Shown here: piece after piece, positions 1 through 12,179 of the stretch
Position numbering within the stretch: position 1 is the stretch's first letter
Layout of the letters: each line of letters opens with the position of its first letter
NCBI GenBank assembly: GCA_035610365.1
Contig: CM069434.1
Coordinates: forward strand, 102,722,806-102,786,805
Reading direction: 5' to 3'
Length of the DNA: 64,000 nucleotides
DNA from: Aquatica leii
Lineage: Eukaryota > Arthropoda > Insecta > Coleoptera > Lampyridae
Position numbers and translations under genes: made by a program
Notes under the pieces: model-generated
Seen by the model: only the letters and a program-made list of their open reading frames with translations
Database searches by the model: none
What the model was told of the DNA's origin: nothing

Positions 1-1666
1 CTCTAAATGAGAAACCAGCTTTCAGATCCACCATTAGCCCCCTATCTAGACATAACAAACAGATCAAAAAAATTCTTCGAAATGTGCTGCACCATAAGCA
101 AAAGTTTACTGTAGCTAAAAAAGTCAATTGTCACCTATAGTGTTTTAAATAACAAAAGGTGTCAACACAAAAACCAAAAGCCTATGTACGAAATATTATT
201 GAAATAAATAAATTATTACTGCGTGTTTTCGCTTGACCTTGTTTTCTATGGCATTAACTAACTCGGTTCTATTTTGCTGATGAATATTACGTTTACGCTC
301 AGTAATCGTTGATGGATTAGAGTAAATTTTAGTTTACTTAAAATCTAAAAAAATGTTATGTCTTCAAATGACAAATAACATAAAGCATAACATAGTCTGT
401 AATGTTTCGTGTGCTACTTAACAAATGACTCAATTTTGTTAAAACCACTGATTAACTCAATTTCATTAAATCCAAAAAAAACGAACACTCAAAAACGTAA
501 GATTCTTAATTAAATAGAATGCACCAAATTATTGCAAGAGATGGTTTTAATACAAGCTCTCATTTTGTTTTTGCTTAAAGTTTTTGAAAACAAATTCAAA
601 GTAGCCCTCTTTGATGAAGTCAAAAACAACATCTTCATCACGTATTTTTAATTTATATTAAGCCTGTATTAAATATAATAAGCTCTCGGCTGGTCAATAA
701 TTAATCTCTTACTTCTAGTCGAGTACAACGTACAGCCTTCAGCTAGTTTTGCATTTGAATAATTACTGTGTAATTTGACTGTATCCGATCGAGTCTCCTT
801 AACTTTTAAACGTAGTCAAGGTCAGAGTTTGGGAAAAACCGGTCGACGAATGTAAGCTTACACTTTTTAAGTGCATGTTTCGAGAGTAACATTATTGGTA
901 GTATGATTAGTAGCTACTTACGCTAAATAAGTTTAGGTTTAAGGTACGTTTATTATTTTATACTAATTTAAACTATCACGTTAAATTTTGAATAACTACT
1001 TTGTGGTGTCTGCATGCAGTGTTAAGGTAGTAATTACTAGTGGTTAACATCAGTTTAAATGTGTCTTATCGCTTTGAAATTGTTGTTTGTAATTGCTTTG
1101 TTTGCATTAGAAAACTTAAATTACTATGTTGTTATCTCTTGTGGTATTTGTTATCGATTGAAAAAAATATATACATTTGTTACTTTCCCTCGTTCAGTCT
1201 GTTGGACAGTAGGTTCAGATATACCCTTAGTGTCTCCGAGCCAAAGATTTTAACTTTACGTCAGAGTGGCGCACAGGGCCCACTAAAATAAAAGGTTGGT
1301 AAGTAAACAAAAGAAAAATATCAACGTAGTTCACAAAAATCTAAATGTTTTGTACAACATAGTTACCGTTTTTTCATCATCAAAGAAGCTTTTCCACAAA
1401 GTTGATTTGGTTTAGATAGCCAGGACATGTGATTCTTATACAAGATCACAATGCTGAACGCGGAGATAAATTTTTCCTTGATTGAGTTTCTGATTTAGAA
1501 AGTTTGCGCCGGTTTAATGTAACCGATTTTTTTTTGTTAAAAGTGAAAATTCCAGTTGTTTTGTTATGTTCAAAGTGTTTTGGTGTGATTTTGGTACTGT
1601 ATGTATAAGTTTCGCCCACTTTTTAGTATATCGAGAGTGGTGGTTGTCAACTGGGTTTTTCCGTTG
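1..1666. other. AT-rich stretch without a recognised gene
   Basis: No convincing coding sequence, RNA gene or complete element is visible. The longest open frame (1040-1291, plus) starts on a non-ATG codon and overlaps the short dispersed repeat at 1190-1275, so I do not treat it as a gene. Confidence 0.5.
1190..1275 (-). repeat. Short dispersed repeat, inverted partner at 28.7 kb
   Basis: The reverse complement of this stretch matches 28689-28770 with scattered differences. Both contain GCGCCACTC, a GTTAAAATC-like block and TTGGCTCGGAGACAC. It is a piece of some repeat family I cannot name; no inverted ends or target duplication were found at either copy. Confidence 0.45.
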
Positions 1667-1674
1667 CCTGTAGT

Positions 1675-2884
1675 CAGAGCTGGGCAGTAGTTAACTACAA
1701 ATTAGTTAAGCTACTAATCTAACTACTTTTTTGTTGACGATAGTTGTATTCTATATATTCAAGTTACTTTAATTCAATAATGTAACTGTAGTTGGAATAA
1801 ATTACTTTTTTCGTGTAATCGTATTTAAAAAGTAGTTAGCTACCTTATTTTAACTACAAAAATAGTTAAACTACTTTGTTAATAGCTTAACTACTTTACT
1901 AGTAATTAAACTACTTTATTAGCGGCTTCAATTACATGCAATATGGCTACAATTATTCAGCTTCCATTGCAGTTTCGCAGATTAAAACGTGTCCTTCAAG
2001 TGATGAACGGTAACGCAGAAGTAAACATATGGATGTAGACTTTCAAAAAATGTTTATAAATGCAGCAAACCTAATTTGTTTCGAAATGTTAAATGCCACT
2101 GATCTAAACGTAAACAAAGTATTACTTTAACAAAATGAAAGTTTTTTTGATTTTGATGAACCTGGTTTGTCTAAAAAGTTACACATTTCTTCTGATACTG
2201 AGAATGAATATGCTCACAAAACCAGATGAATAGAACTGGAATTGTTAAAACACTTGGAAGATAACAGAATTCATATATCTATGTAAGATGATTATAAGAT
2301 TATTAAAAAAATGTTCATTAGATATAGTACAATTTTACCTTCATCAGCTGCTGTCGAGCGATTATTTTCGTTTTTCATTCATAAATTCGCTCAAAAGAAT
2401 TGCTGATGCTTTTTTTGAATAGTTACTTTTATGAAAAGGAAATAAATATTGAATACCACAATAAGTTTATTACTTTAAGTTCTGTTTTTTTAAAGGTTTA
2501 TTTTATTATTTTTTTTTTTGAGAATTTGTAATATAATAGATATACATGATAATAGAATAATAGTAGTTACGTTAAAATTGTTTTACTGTTTTCGTGTGAG
2601 CGTGATTGATTTACTTTGTCTTCTTTAATGTAATAATAATTCAGTGTCTATAGGTACTTATGTTTATATGACTGAAAGTGGTATAACATAAATCGTCTCA
2701 AAACTCCTTTTTCTACAAGTAGTTGAAAAAAAACTTATATTTTAGAATACAACTGTTGAGTAGTTAGTAACCTAACTACTTTTCGATTTACGGTAGTTAG
2801 TAGTTAGTAACTTACACTACTTTTAAAAATAAGTAACTTTAGTTAGTAGTTAACTACTTTTACAAAGTAACTTGCCCAGCTCTG
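1675..2884. mobile_element. hAT DNA transposon, non-autonomous, with 8-bp TSD
   Basis: The element begins CAGAGCTGGGCA and ends with the complement, TGCCCAGCTCTG, the hAT-type terminal inverted repeat. It is flanked by a perfect 8-bp duplication CCTGTAGT at 1667-1674 and 2885-2892; 8-bp duplications are the hAT hallmark. Both subterminal regions are packed with AGTTAACTAC / TAACTACTTT-like motifs in both orientations, as expected for hAT transposase binding sites. The interior holds a decayed transposase C-terminus (next entry). At 1210 bp it is far shorter than an autonomous hAT, so it is an internal-deletion derivative. Confidence 0.93.
2029..2420 (+). pseudogene. hAT transposase C-terminal dimerisation remnant
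   Basis: Inside the hAT element the plus strand reads SSAAVERLFS at about 2341-2370, the signature of the hAT C-terminal dimerisation domain. Upstream, frames broken by stops give ELELLKHLE-like helices at about 2236-2280. The N-terminal BED finger and catalytic core are absent or unrecognisable. This is a relic that cannot encode a working transposase; mobilisation would need a transposase supplied by another copy. Confidence 0.75.
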
Positions 2885-2892
2885 CCTGTAGT

Positions 2893-4599
2893 ACGGTAAT
2901 CATCTAAAATACACGCCCGGTGGGACTTTCGTCTCTAAATATTCACTCACATTCACATTATAAATGGGTGTAATACTTTTGCTGCTTATGTGAAAGTCTT
3001 TCTGGGGCAAGAATTGATTCTATTTTTGTGATTTAATTCTCGTAATTGTCATCAGGAATTTTGGATACTCACACACATTCTATTAATGCGGAGACATTAA
3101 CACCTGTTAATTCATATTTGGAAAATTCTCATGATGACGTCACAATCTATGATTTAGCGAAAAAGGTGATGAACCTACGTTGATTAAGGATATCAAAACC
3201 TTCAATTAATTAATACAATTATAACCGTATTCAAAGGCCCACTTACCAAAATATCAATATTAACCTGGGACGTTGTCAGTCGTTTGCACGTACGACTGTA
3301 CGTACATATTAGGTTGTTGTCACAATTAATTACAAAACTTTTCTGTGTAATTATTGAGATATTGTGCTTATGTGTATTATATTTACCAATGTAAATTTGT
3401 TGTTTTGGAATGTAAAAGTTAGGCCGACAAGTTTAATTTGATGTACGACGTGTTGCCCAACCGAAAGAGGCTTGAATCAACAAACCCCACTTCTCTGTTC
3501 TAACTTCTTTTTCTGCGATAAAATAAAAATATACTTGCACTACTTGTGTGTTGTTATTTGTTTTCTTTCAGTCTCCCAAAGATTTAAACGGTGTCTTCCA
3601 TTCTAGTTTCTAACCGTTTTGGCATCTTTTTAATCCTACGTTATAATTATCACATCGAGACATCCGCCTGCCGATTCAACTGAGTTAGTTGCTAGCAATT
3701 AAGTTACGAGAAAATCCTCTTAACAGCCTTTTATACACCGAGTTGTGATTTGAAAACTAACAGCAAACTTTAATGCCGACAATATATTGATGTAACTGCG
3801 CCATGAATAAAGTGTTGAATTTTTGATGACTACACTATATGCTGTATGCCAGTTGCCACTGTATCCAGCAAATATCTTTTCTTGTTACCTCATCGAATAA
3901 ACCTTCTTTGGGTAAAACTAATTAAAGAAGACGTGATTATAACTCGCTTTCTAATACAATGCTATTTCTAAATTAAGTTTTCTTCAGCTTCCAAATTTAA
4001 TTTCTCTAAAAATCTAGAGTGCTGACCTTAACACATTAAAATTTTTGCTAGTTTTCTTCAAAACCATTATTTCACTTTATCTGTCTCAATTATTATTTTC
4101 AACTTGTCATTCTTTTCATGGCACAATTTTTTTTATGGCCTATGTTTCAATTCTCAAAAAGATTATACCACCAACAGTTCATATTTCAATTTTTTGACGT
4201 TAAATAAGGCGAAATTCGAATAAACAAAATAATAAAATTTTGAACAAAAATCACAAGCTAGTTTAGTGAAAGTTTTGTCCATTTTGAGAACAAAAACTTG
4301 CCTCTATTAAGCGTTCTTAGGTCTAATATTTCTCGTAGTATTAGTTTCTCATTTTATGCATCTTTATTCAAATTTTGTTAACTAACTAACTTACAGTATT
4401 CTGTCATCAACACATCTGATTGTTCTCTTTTATTAGGTTCCACACCACTGTATACGAGTACATAATCATCAATTATTTGTTTTCCCTTTATTTCGTGTTT
4501 TCTTTCCAATAGAGCACATATTTTGATTTTTATTGTTTTTTAATTTACTTAAAATTTTCTGATCTTTTGTCATTCAAGAGATGATGATGATGATTTTAC
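2893..4599. other. AT-rich DNA, nothing recognised
   Basis: No ORF of note, no long inverted repeats and no family motifs. A pyrimidine tract followed by CAG at about 3555-3570 resembles a splice acceptor, but the sequence after it gives no recognisable exon. Confidence 0.4.
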
Positions 4600-4819
4600 C
4601 CTAAGTAGATTGTTAATTGGGTCTAGAAATCCTTTTCTTTTATCCGAGCTTAGACCAGCAACATCGTCCGATGAACCACTTATTCATTCAATACTTGAAT
4701 CCAAAATTAGATACAAGACCAAGCACCAACAAAACAAAGTAAAAACTAAAAATGAAAGCTATACGAACCATTCGGAGGAAAACATTGCATGATATAATAT
4801 AAAATGAAAATTGAAGAAA

Positions 4820-5110
4820 AATAAGTGGAATACAGGATGTAACTAATTGGAACAAACAAAAAAATCTGGAATAAACACATAGACAAAATAGAAGGCGACT
4901 AATTATCAGAAAACGCAAAAAACATGTTAACAAGAAAAAAACAAGAAGACCACCAAAACTATAAAAAAAGATTAAGAGAAACATCATTGGAAGAAGCTAT
5001 GTTGGGGTATGTTAGGGTAGAACGGCCTATCTGCTATATGCAAAATTATATTAGAAAGAAGAAGAAGAGAGGAAACCAATATAAATATAACACGTTGAAT
5101 GCCATTTCTT
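4820..5110 (+). pseudogene. Possible LINE 3' coding relic
   Basis: Across shifting frames the plus strand gives WNKHIDKIE (about 4869-4895), then a basic run containing RRPPK, then SLEEAML. This order resembles the C-terminal tail seen after the reverse transcriptase in many insect LINE-type ORFs (a WNxHIxRM motif followed by a GRPPKRW motif). There is no reverse transcriptase upstream. The hydrophobic minus-strand ORF here is only the antisense of this A/K-rich segment. The call rests on short motifs and is weak. Confidence 0.25.
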
Positions 5111-5205
5111 AACTTAATGTTTGAAGTGTGAAATAAAAAGAGACTTCAATGCGAAAATTAACATATGAAAAATATAAATATATGTACTCACTATTGCAAG
5201 TTTAA

Positions 5206-7531
5206 CCCATTGAGACCCTGGGTGCATAATTATACACAGTTGTTTCAAATACTTCTTATGAACTAAATCATGTATTTGTTGCGATGTGGACTAGATAGGC
5301 ATAATAATGCACACCAATACATCGATTTCACTACATAGATAGCCATCTAGTGGCGCCTGTGAAAAGTAACATCAGTATAATGAAGATGGCGTCAAAGAAT
5401 ATGTCTCGGTTGGATTCTGTCGATTTATATTCTATATTTGCACATATGCTCAGCTTTCGTTGAGGAATATCAATATATGGCCCCTCTTCAAAACGGAGCA
5501 TAATTGTGCACAATATGTCCGAAACGTGAATTTTACGATTTTACACTTCTTTCAGAAAAGCGATATGATTCAACTAATAAGGCAGATGCTGAAGCCCTTC
5601 TAGGGCTTTTAGAGAAATTGTCAGATGTAGACCTGAGTGAAGCTGACCAGGGAGATGCTGTTAATGTTTATACAAAACCTTTAGTGGCTGCTGTGCGTGT
5701 AGATGCAGATGTAGAGCTGAGTGAAGATGACCAGGGAGAAGCTGATAATTTTTATACAGAATGCTGTGCTGTGCGTGTAGGTGCAGATAAAGTTAGACTA
5801 AGAACGGTTGTCGTGGAAGAGAAGCTATATGATGACGAGGAAGATGAGTTACCTATGTCGGAACTTGCGAGATTGATAAAATCACAACAAAAAGATACAC
5901 AGGTGACATCGAAACAAAATATTAGGTGATGTAAACGTGGTTTTGAAACCTCAGTTAATGATTAACAAGAACTTGAACAGACGGAAATAGAACAGCTCAA
6001 CCCATTAGACTATTTTTATAAATATATAACTGAACTTGAGTTTAAAAAAATGACAACATTTACTAATATTTATGCCCATCAACAAGGTGTACTCTTTTCG
6101 GGCTCCATATTGCAATTGGTTGCCTCAAATTCTCAAAAGTTTGAATGTTTTGGAGTGCTGCTCTGAAAATCAACTTCTTTTGTCAAAATATGTCTATAGA
6201 CCATTTTTTTCTCAGGAGTAATCTGCACTGTGTTAACAACCTAAACGTGCCTGCAAATAATACAGATAAACTTTACAAAGTCTGTCCAATATATGAAGCC
6301 ATTAGAAAAAGGTGTCTTAAGCTAGAACTTGAATAATGTATATGTATTGATGAACAAATTGTTTCTTTCAGGGGCCGACTCTCAATTAAACAGTACGTGA
6401 AAGGTAAACCAACACCTTGGGGTGTCAAAATATTTGTTCTGTGTGGAAGATCCGGAATGGCCTATGACTTTCTTATATATCAAGGGAGTAACACACCGAT
6501 ATGTCCAGAAAATCTGAAAACATTTGGGCTTGGCACTCCCGTTGTTTGACACCTTTGTGAAAGAATTGACAAGAATGGTCACATGTTGTACTACGACAGT
6601 TATTTCTCGTCATATCAACTTTTGCAGGTTCTCAAAAATAGAAGAATATATGCAGCTGGTACAATCAGGTTGAATAGATTTGGAATGATGAGATGGTGAT
6701 GTTCTAGTAAAATGGCTGGATAATAGCATCAAATTTTATTGGCGTTGGTACATTAGATAAAGCTTCTCGGTGGGATAAAAAACGAAAACATTTGTGAATG
6801 TGTTGAGACCTGAAATCGTTAAAATTTATAATCACTCGATGGGAGAAGTGGATCTTTTAGACCAGATGTTTAGTCTCTACCAAATTTATCTTCGTTCTCG
6901 TAAATGAACACTTTGTATGATATTTCACGCTGTGGATTTGGCAGCTGGTTCCAATACCAAAAAGACTGTGATCTTCTGAAGATCCCCAAAAAAGATCAAT
7001 TGCAACCTTAAAAAAAGAAAGACCAAGCACTACACCGCAGTCAACAGTAAGGCTAAAACTTCTAAAAAGGAATGAAGAAATTAGACCAATTCCAGAAGTC
7101 CAGCATGGTAAAATAGATCATATGGCCCACTTAGATAATAATAAAGAAGAAAAACGCTATAAATACCCGATATGTAACAAAAAGACACACTTTTATTGTG
7201 ATAAATGTAGCGTACATTTATGTATCAAAAAAGAAAGAAACTGTTTTGTAGCGTTCCATAAAAAATAGATGAATAATTATCTGTTTTTATTAATGGATTA
7301 AGTTTTTATTTCAACTTATTTGCTTATTTACAAATGTGTTCCTCATTTACTAAATAGTTTGAATCTAATCCATTGAGACACTTTGTGCATAATTACGACC
7401 AATATCTTTTTCTATCAATAAACTTTTTTTTCTATTTCCATCTTTATTTTTACTTCAAATACCTACTTTCCAGTAGCATTATAACGTCAAAAAAATTTTT
7501 GTGGGCAGGAAAAAAATCAGATCTCAATGGG
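5206..7531 (+). mobile_element. piggyBac element with TTAA target sites
   Basis: The left end reads TTAA-CCCATTGAGA (TTAA at 5202-5205) and the right end reads TCTCAATGGG-TTAA (TTAA at 7532-7535), a matched pair of inverted ends with the TTAA duplication typical of piggyBac. A second, internal copy of the left-end sequence (CCATTGAGACAC...GTGCATAATTA) lies at 7369-7393, giving a subterminal repeat. The 2326-bp length is close to an autonomous piggyBac. It carries a decayed transposase in the plus orientation. Confidence 0.92.
5504..7268 (+). pseudogene. piggyBac transposase, broken
   Basis: An acidic N-terminal region is open at 5504-5929 (no clear ATG; the frame opens on TTG). The DDE core follows in several frames: NPLDYFYKYI near 6000 (family start motif), DEQIVSFRGRLS near 6350, a LYYDSYFSS-like segment near 6590 (the DNYFTS motif holding a catalytic Asp in the family), and the EVDLLDQM segment near 6850. 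The C-terminal cysteine-rich zinc domain (CNKKTHFYCDKCSVHLC, about 7171-7225) is readable and the frame ends at the TAG at 7266-7268. Several stops and frameshifts, plus a missing segment between the first two motifs, make it non-functional. Confidence 0.88.
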
Positions 7532-7535
7532 TTAA

Positions 7536-9894
7536 ATTCAAATCATCAAAAATATATCCCATCATAAACGCAGATGTATTCAACAAAGATTTTTTTACCA
7601 TCAGATGAGGTTTCAAACACAGCACACTGGTAGTCGAAATGAATCCAGTTTAATATTTAAAAATAAATACTTCAATCATTAAAATTTGGTAAAACAAGTT
7701 ATATGCCAAAAAGAATTTAACAAAAAAAACACAATTAAAAACATGAATGGGATGGGATAGGATGGTATGGGTTGAGATGCAATGAAATATGATGGGATGG
7801 GAAAAACAACACTTTACTCTCTCAACCAAAAAAAAAAGAACATTCTATTCATTTAACCAAAACCCTAATAAAGAAACGGTTAAAACAAAGAAGAAACTCA
7901 ACAAAATAAAGACTACAAAAAATCTCTGTAACTTTTCTGATTATATATTTTTTATTTTTAGTTCTTTGCGTTCATTTGGTATTAAAACAATAAACCAAAC
8001 TTCAGATCCAAAAAATTAAACAGAATCTGATTTCAATCCACGACAATGTTGATTGTTATTACCTAAAAAAATAAATTCTGGCAAGTCAAAGTTTTCTAAA
8101 ATTTGTAAATAAATTGGTTTCAAACAAAAATTTTTATCACACATTCGTATTCGAAGGAGCCATTGTATTTCAACAGGTCCAAGTCTAAGCTGGTTGAAGA
8201 TGACCACTATAACTAATCTTTTTCTTCAATTTTGAAGTTTAAGAACATACTCTAATTTATAATCAATATACTCTACAAAGAAAAAAAAAATTTAGAAATC
8301 AACGAATCAAAATTCGATAAAAAACGCACGGGGTGTTTAACTATCAAAATGATTAATTATCCACTAAAGGAATGTCGTTATAGATCATAACTTACTATGA
8401 TTAGAAAAAAAACGTTTTTTTAATGTTAAAACAAGAGATTAAATTCGTTTAAGATTTGTTTTAATAATAGATTGTTAAGACTAGACTAATTCTTCCTAAG
8501 TAGATTTGATAGATCGCCGAAATTAGTTTAAAAAGACAGCAAAAGCTTTAAAGCACTCTTTATTTTAGTTAAACGTTTCATTATATCTTCTTACACTAAT
8601 CTCAATTATTTTGACAGGTACTATTAGCAGCGGGATGTCATCTAAAACGAAACTAAAAAAGTATAAAATATGTTTCATGTATTAATTTACTTTTATACAT
8701 GGATATTAAACTCACATGTAGTAGTACAGGTTTTATATAAAATTTACATATAATGTCAACAAGTCATCATGACAATTACGTATAATAACTGTATATGTTT
8801 ACAAGAAGAATGAGAACAAAGAAACCAAATGTTTTGTGGCTGGTACATATGATCTATAATTTATGTAACTTTCTAATCCACGCTTTGAGTAACTCGAGTA
8901 AGTTAAGGTACGAGGACAAAACAACCTAGTTCTACTTAACATTTAATCCACGGATTTATTTTAAAAAAATTATCACAAAAGATATAAATTAAACTCCAAC
9001 GCAATTTTCATTTTGTAAGTTCGATTTAATAACAATTTTCGTAGGCGATCCATCTTCTTTCTTTTGGCGGTTGGGTGTGGTTCGATATGAACATTAACGA
9101 AATACATCATACGATCGCAATTAAGTTACTGAGCTTAATGCAGTTTAAATTAATTTTGTAATTAAGTAAAGACCGTAATTTCTTCACGCGTCTCCGTCAC
9201 GTTTCTTTCATTGTTTAATTTTGCACTTTTAATTAAGATTTATCAATGGAGACATTAGTGCTTTGCAGAATTTTTTGTAACTTTAAAAGTTTTGGGTTTA
9301 AGCGACCATATGGTTGGTAAAATTTTGCTAATTTAGTAATTACGTGTTTTTGATTGGGTAATGTAATATCAAACTTCAATTAAACACAATGTTGTGCGTA
9401 CAAATTCCTAATCAACACAAAATAAACATTTAATTAATCGCACAGAAATGAACGAATTAAGGAAATTGCAACTGAAAGCAGATAAGCAATTTTGCAGATT
9501 TAACCTATAATACGGTACTAAATATACATACAGTCTGTTCTACAAATAAGACCCAAGACTACATGGGCTTGTGATGAATTTTTACTTCAAAAAATACATA
9601 TAGTGTTAAAACGAATTGAAAACGAACACAGATCTTTTTAAATTTATTATTTCGTTGTGATGTTACCGTTACGTAATTTTCATGATTTGTTGTTAAATTG
9701 AATTCTTATCTACTTTTCATCGATCTACCTACAGTTGACGTAAGTATTATGATTACGTAAAATAATAGTATATATTCCGTAATTAATTTTTAATTTTGAA
9801 TAATGTGATTTACTTAACTATTTATTTATTTTAAGTCAGTATTAAAGCTAACTATATATGTAATTTATCTAAATAATTTTATTACTATAATACT
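7536..9894. other. AT-rich DNA with a short GATGG-type simple repeat
   Basis: No gene is recognised. At 7741-7800 there is a degenerate purine repeat based on GGGATGG/GATGGGAT. The 9.5-9.9 kb part lies just downstream of the copia relic on the minus strand and could include its 3' LTR, but I could not define LTR ends. Confidence 0.4.
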
Positions 9895-10630
9895 CTCTCT
9901 TAAAATTATTATCATTAAAGCTAGTCCTTTTGTAAGTACATCTGCCACCATTTTATTAGTTGGCTCATACTCCAGACAAATGATCCCATCATCCATAATA
10001 TTTTTAATATATTTGTATTTAATATCAATATGTTTTGTTTTACAATGAAAAGTATTATACCGGGTAATTTTATTGCACTTCGATTGTCATTTCTAAGTAT
10101 CACTGGGCCATTACAGTCAACAAAATCAGTGCAAATTTTCATTAGCAAAGAGCGAAGAAAAACTACTTCCTTGGCAGCCTCATATAAAACAGCAAATTCT
10201 GCCTCAGTTGAAGATAAAGAAACGCATTTCTACTTTTTGGATCCCCACGAAATGGACCCAGAATCTATACTAAAAACATAACCAGTATAAGGCTTGCGAT
10301 CTTTCGCGTCATTAGCCCAATCTGCATCAGCAAAACCTAACAATCTAATTTCGTTACATTTATAACGGAGGTCATAATTATTAGTTCTTTTTAGGTATCT
10401 CAATAAAATTAGTATCCGTGAATCTTACATTGCGTTCCATAGCAGACCTTACAACCTTAGTCAGTCATTCCAAATCTATGCAACAATTCTTTTACATATT
10501 GATCTTGACAGACAAAAATTTGATTTCTATTTTGAACAATTTTAATTCCCAATGCATAGGACAACAGTCCAAGATCCTTAATGTTAAATTTCTTACTTAG
10601 CTCTGTTTAGCAGAATTAATCATTATTGTA
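9895..10630 (-). pseudogene. Ty1/copia pol fragment (RT end and RNase H)
   Basis: Read on the minus strand from 10630 down, broken frames give FNIKDLGLLSYALGI (end of the copia reverse transcriptase), FADADWANDAKDRKPYTG, SLSSTEAEFAVLYEAAKE and then a DNRSAIK / KHIDIKYKYIK / ADVLTK series: copia RNase H to the end of pol. The fragment stops abruptly at the mariner insertion at 10631. The minus-strand copia at 16.4-18.5 kb ends just before the catalytic YVDD of its RT, and this piece starts roughly where that one would continue, so the two may be one element split by later insertions (inference). Confidence 0.82.
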
Positions 10631-12171
10631 CAGGGTGTCCCACGAGGTACTGTACATACTGAAATGGTATGTTCCTTAGGTCAATTTAAGTAGAAAACGT
10701 TCTATAAACATAGGTCCAATTCGCCATAGTTACACAGATACAAACGTTCAAAGTTTATAACTGATCACACATTTTTTGAAAATTAATTATTCTTAGTCAA
10801 CTGGGAAACAAAAGCCGAACAATATGACATTTACTGCTTTCTTTTCTACTAATGTCACAGTCGATTTTATTAAATGAAGTGTAATTTAAATGCAAAATGC
10901 CTTCTCATTTTTCTAACAAAGAGTATGCTGATATAATTTAGATTTATAAATTTTGTGATGGAAATGCGAGATCTGCCGTTAGGGAATATGAACGAAGATT
11001 TCCCAACAGGAGGGTGCCAAATCACCAAACCTTTTCTTCTGTGTTTCAACATGTACGGACTCATGGTTCATTTCCATCAGTTTCAACAGGATCTGACCGT
11101 CCTGTGCACTTAAATGTGAATGAGCAGGAAAACATTCTACAGATGGTTGATCGGAGTCCAGGGTTGAGTACTAGAAGAATTTCTTCTCGAACGGGACTCC
11201 CCCGTATGTCAGTATGGCAAACATTACATGATGGGCTTTTGTATCCCTATCACATACAACAGGTTCAGCATCTGGAACCTGGAGATTTTGCTGCCCGGTT
11301 GAATTTCTGCCACTGGCTACAGGTAAATCCACAATTAGTTCCATTCATTTTATTTAGCGACGAAGCGCATTTTACTAGAGATGGAGTGAACAATACACGC
11401 AATTCTCATTTGTGGTCATATCAAAATCCACATGGCACAACAAAAACTTTCAGCACAGATTTTCTGTTAACGTATGGTGTGGCATGATTGACGATCAACT
11501 TATTGGACCTTTTTTCTTTGAGGAACGTCTGACAGGAGAAGCATATGCTAACTTTTTGTGGAATGAATTGCTACCGCTTTTGGAAGAAGTACCTTTACTA
11601 ACAAGACAACAAATGTTTCTGCAACATGATGGAGCTCCTCCACATTCTAGTCGGCATGTGACCGAATATCTAAATGTTGCTTACCCCAATAGGTGAATTG
11701 GGCGTGGAGGCCCGCATGCTTGGCCACCGAGATCGCCCGATCTCACACCTTTGGACTTGTATCTGTGGGGTCATGTGAAAAGTTTAGTATACGAGGTAAA
11801 AGTTAATACCAGAGCTGAACTAATACAGCGTATCCTGGATGTGTGTCAACAAACACGGAACAACCAGCAGGTGCTTCGAGCGGCTACTCGATCCATTTTA
11901 GATCGCAGCCGTCGTATTAATGCCGAAGGAGGTTATTTTGAGCATTTGATGTGATTTTTTTTGTTTGTTCTTTTTTATGTTTGCTTTGTAGTTCGATTTT
12001 CTGTTTTCAATAATAATACTTATCAAAAATTGTGTGACCATTTATAAACTTTGAACGCTTGTATCTGTGTAGTTATGGTGAATTGGACCTATGTTTATAG
12101 GACGTTTTCTACTTAAATTGACCTAAGGAACATACCATTTCAGTATGTACAGTACCTCGTGGGACACCCTG
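10631..12171 (+). mobile_element. Mariner-type element (DD41D, rosa-like) with 148-bp TIRs
   Basis: The ends are CAGGGTGTCCCACGAGG... and its complement, flanked by TA at 10629-10630 and 12172-12173. The terminal inverted repeats are unusually long for mariner: 10631-10778 pairs with 12024-12171 with few differences. The element lies in the copia pol relic and is therefore younger than it. Its single gene (next entry) is broken, but the high identity of the two ends suggests a fairly recent insertion. Confidence 0.93.
10897..11954 (+). pseudogene. DD41D mariner transposase, broken
   Basis: The first in-frame ATG is at 10897. The N-terminal helix-turn-helix region is readable through a TAG at about 10939, then a long open stretch (11014-11487) contains the second paired-like HTH and the first catalytic Asp in FSDEAHF. 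A frameshift between about 11412 and 11487 moves to the frame holding QHDGAPPHS (second Asp) and SPDLTPLDLYLWG (third Asp), ending at 11954. Counting between the second Asp and the Asp of PLDLY gives 41 residues including one stop (TGA at 11694-11696), i.e. DD41D as described for rosa/VS elements. Two stops and one frameshift: not functional. Confidence 0.9.
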
Positions 12172-12179
12172 TATATTTA

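Noticed and set aside
1040-1291. Small hydrophobic ORF considered as a secreted peptide, as well as the one at 28632-28820
   Set aside because: Both are explained in part by the shared dispersed repeat and the first lacks an ATG start.
4688-4987. 99-codon minus-strand ORF rich in Phe and Leu, looking like a membrane protein
   Set aside because: It is the antisense of an A/K-rich plus-strand stretch with LINE-like motifs; no family features.
7741-7800. GATGG-type repeat considered as telomere-like or a satellite
   Set aside because: Too short and irregular; no TTAGG units anywhere in the window.
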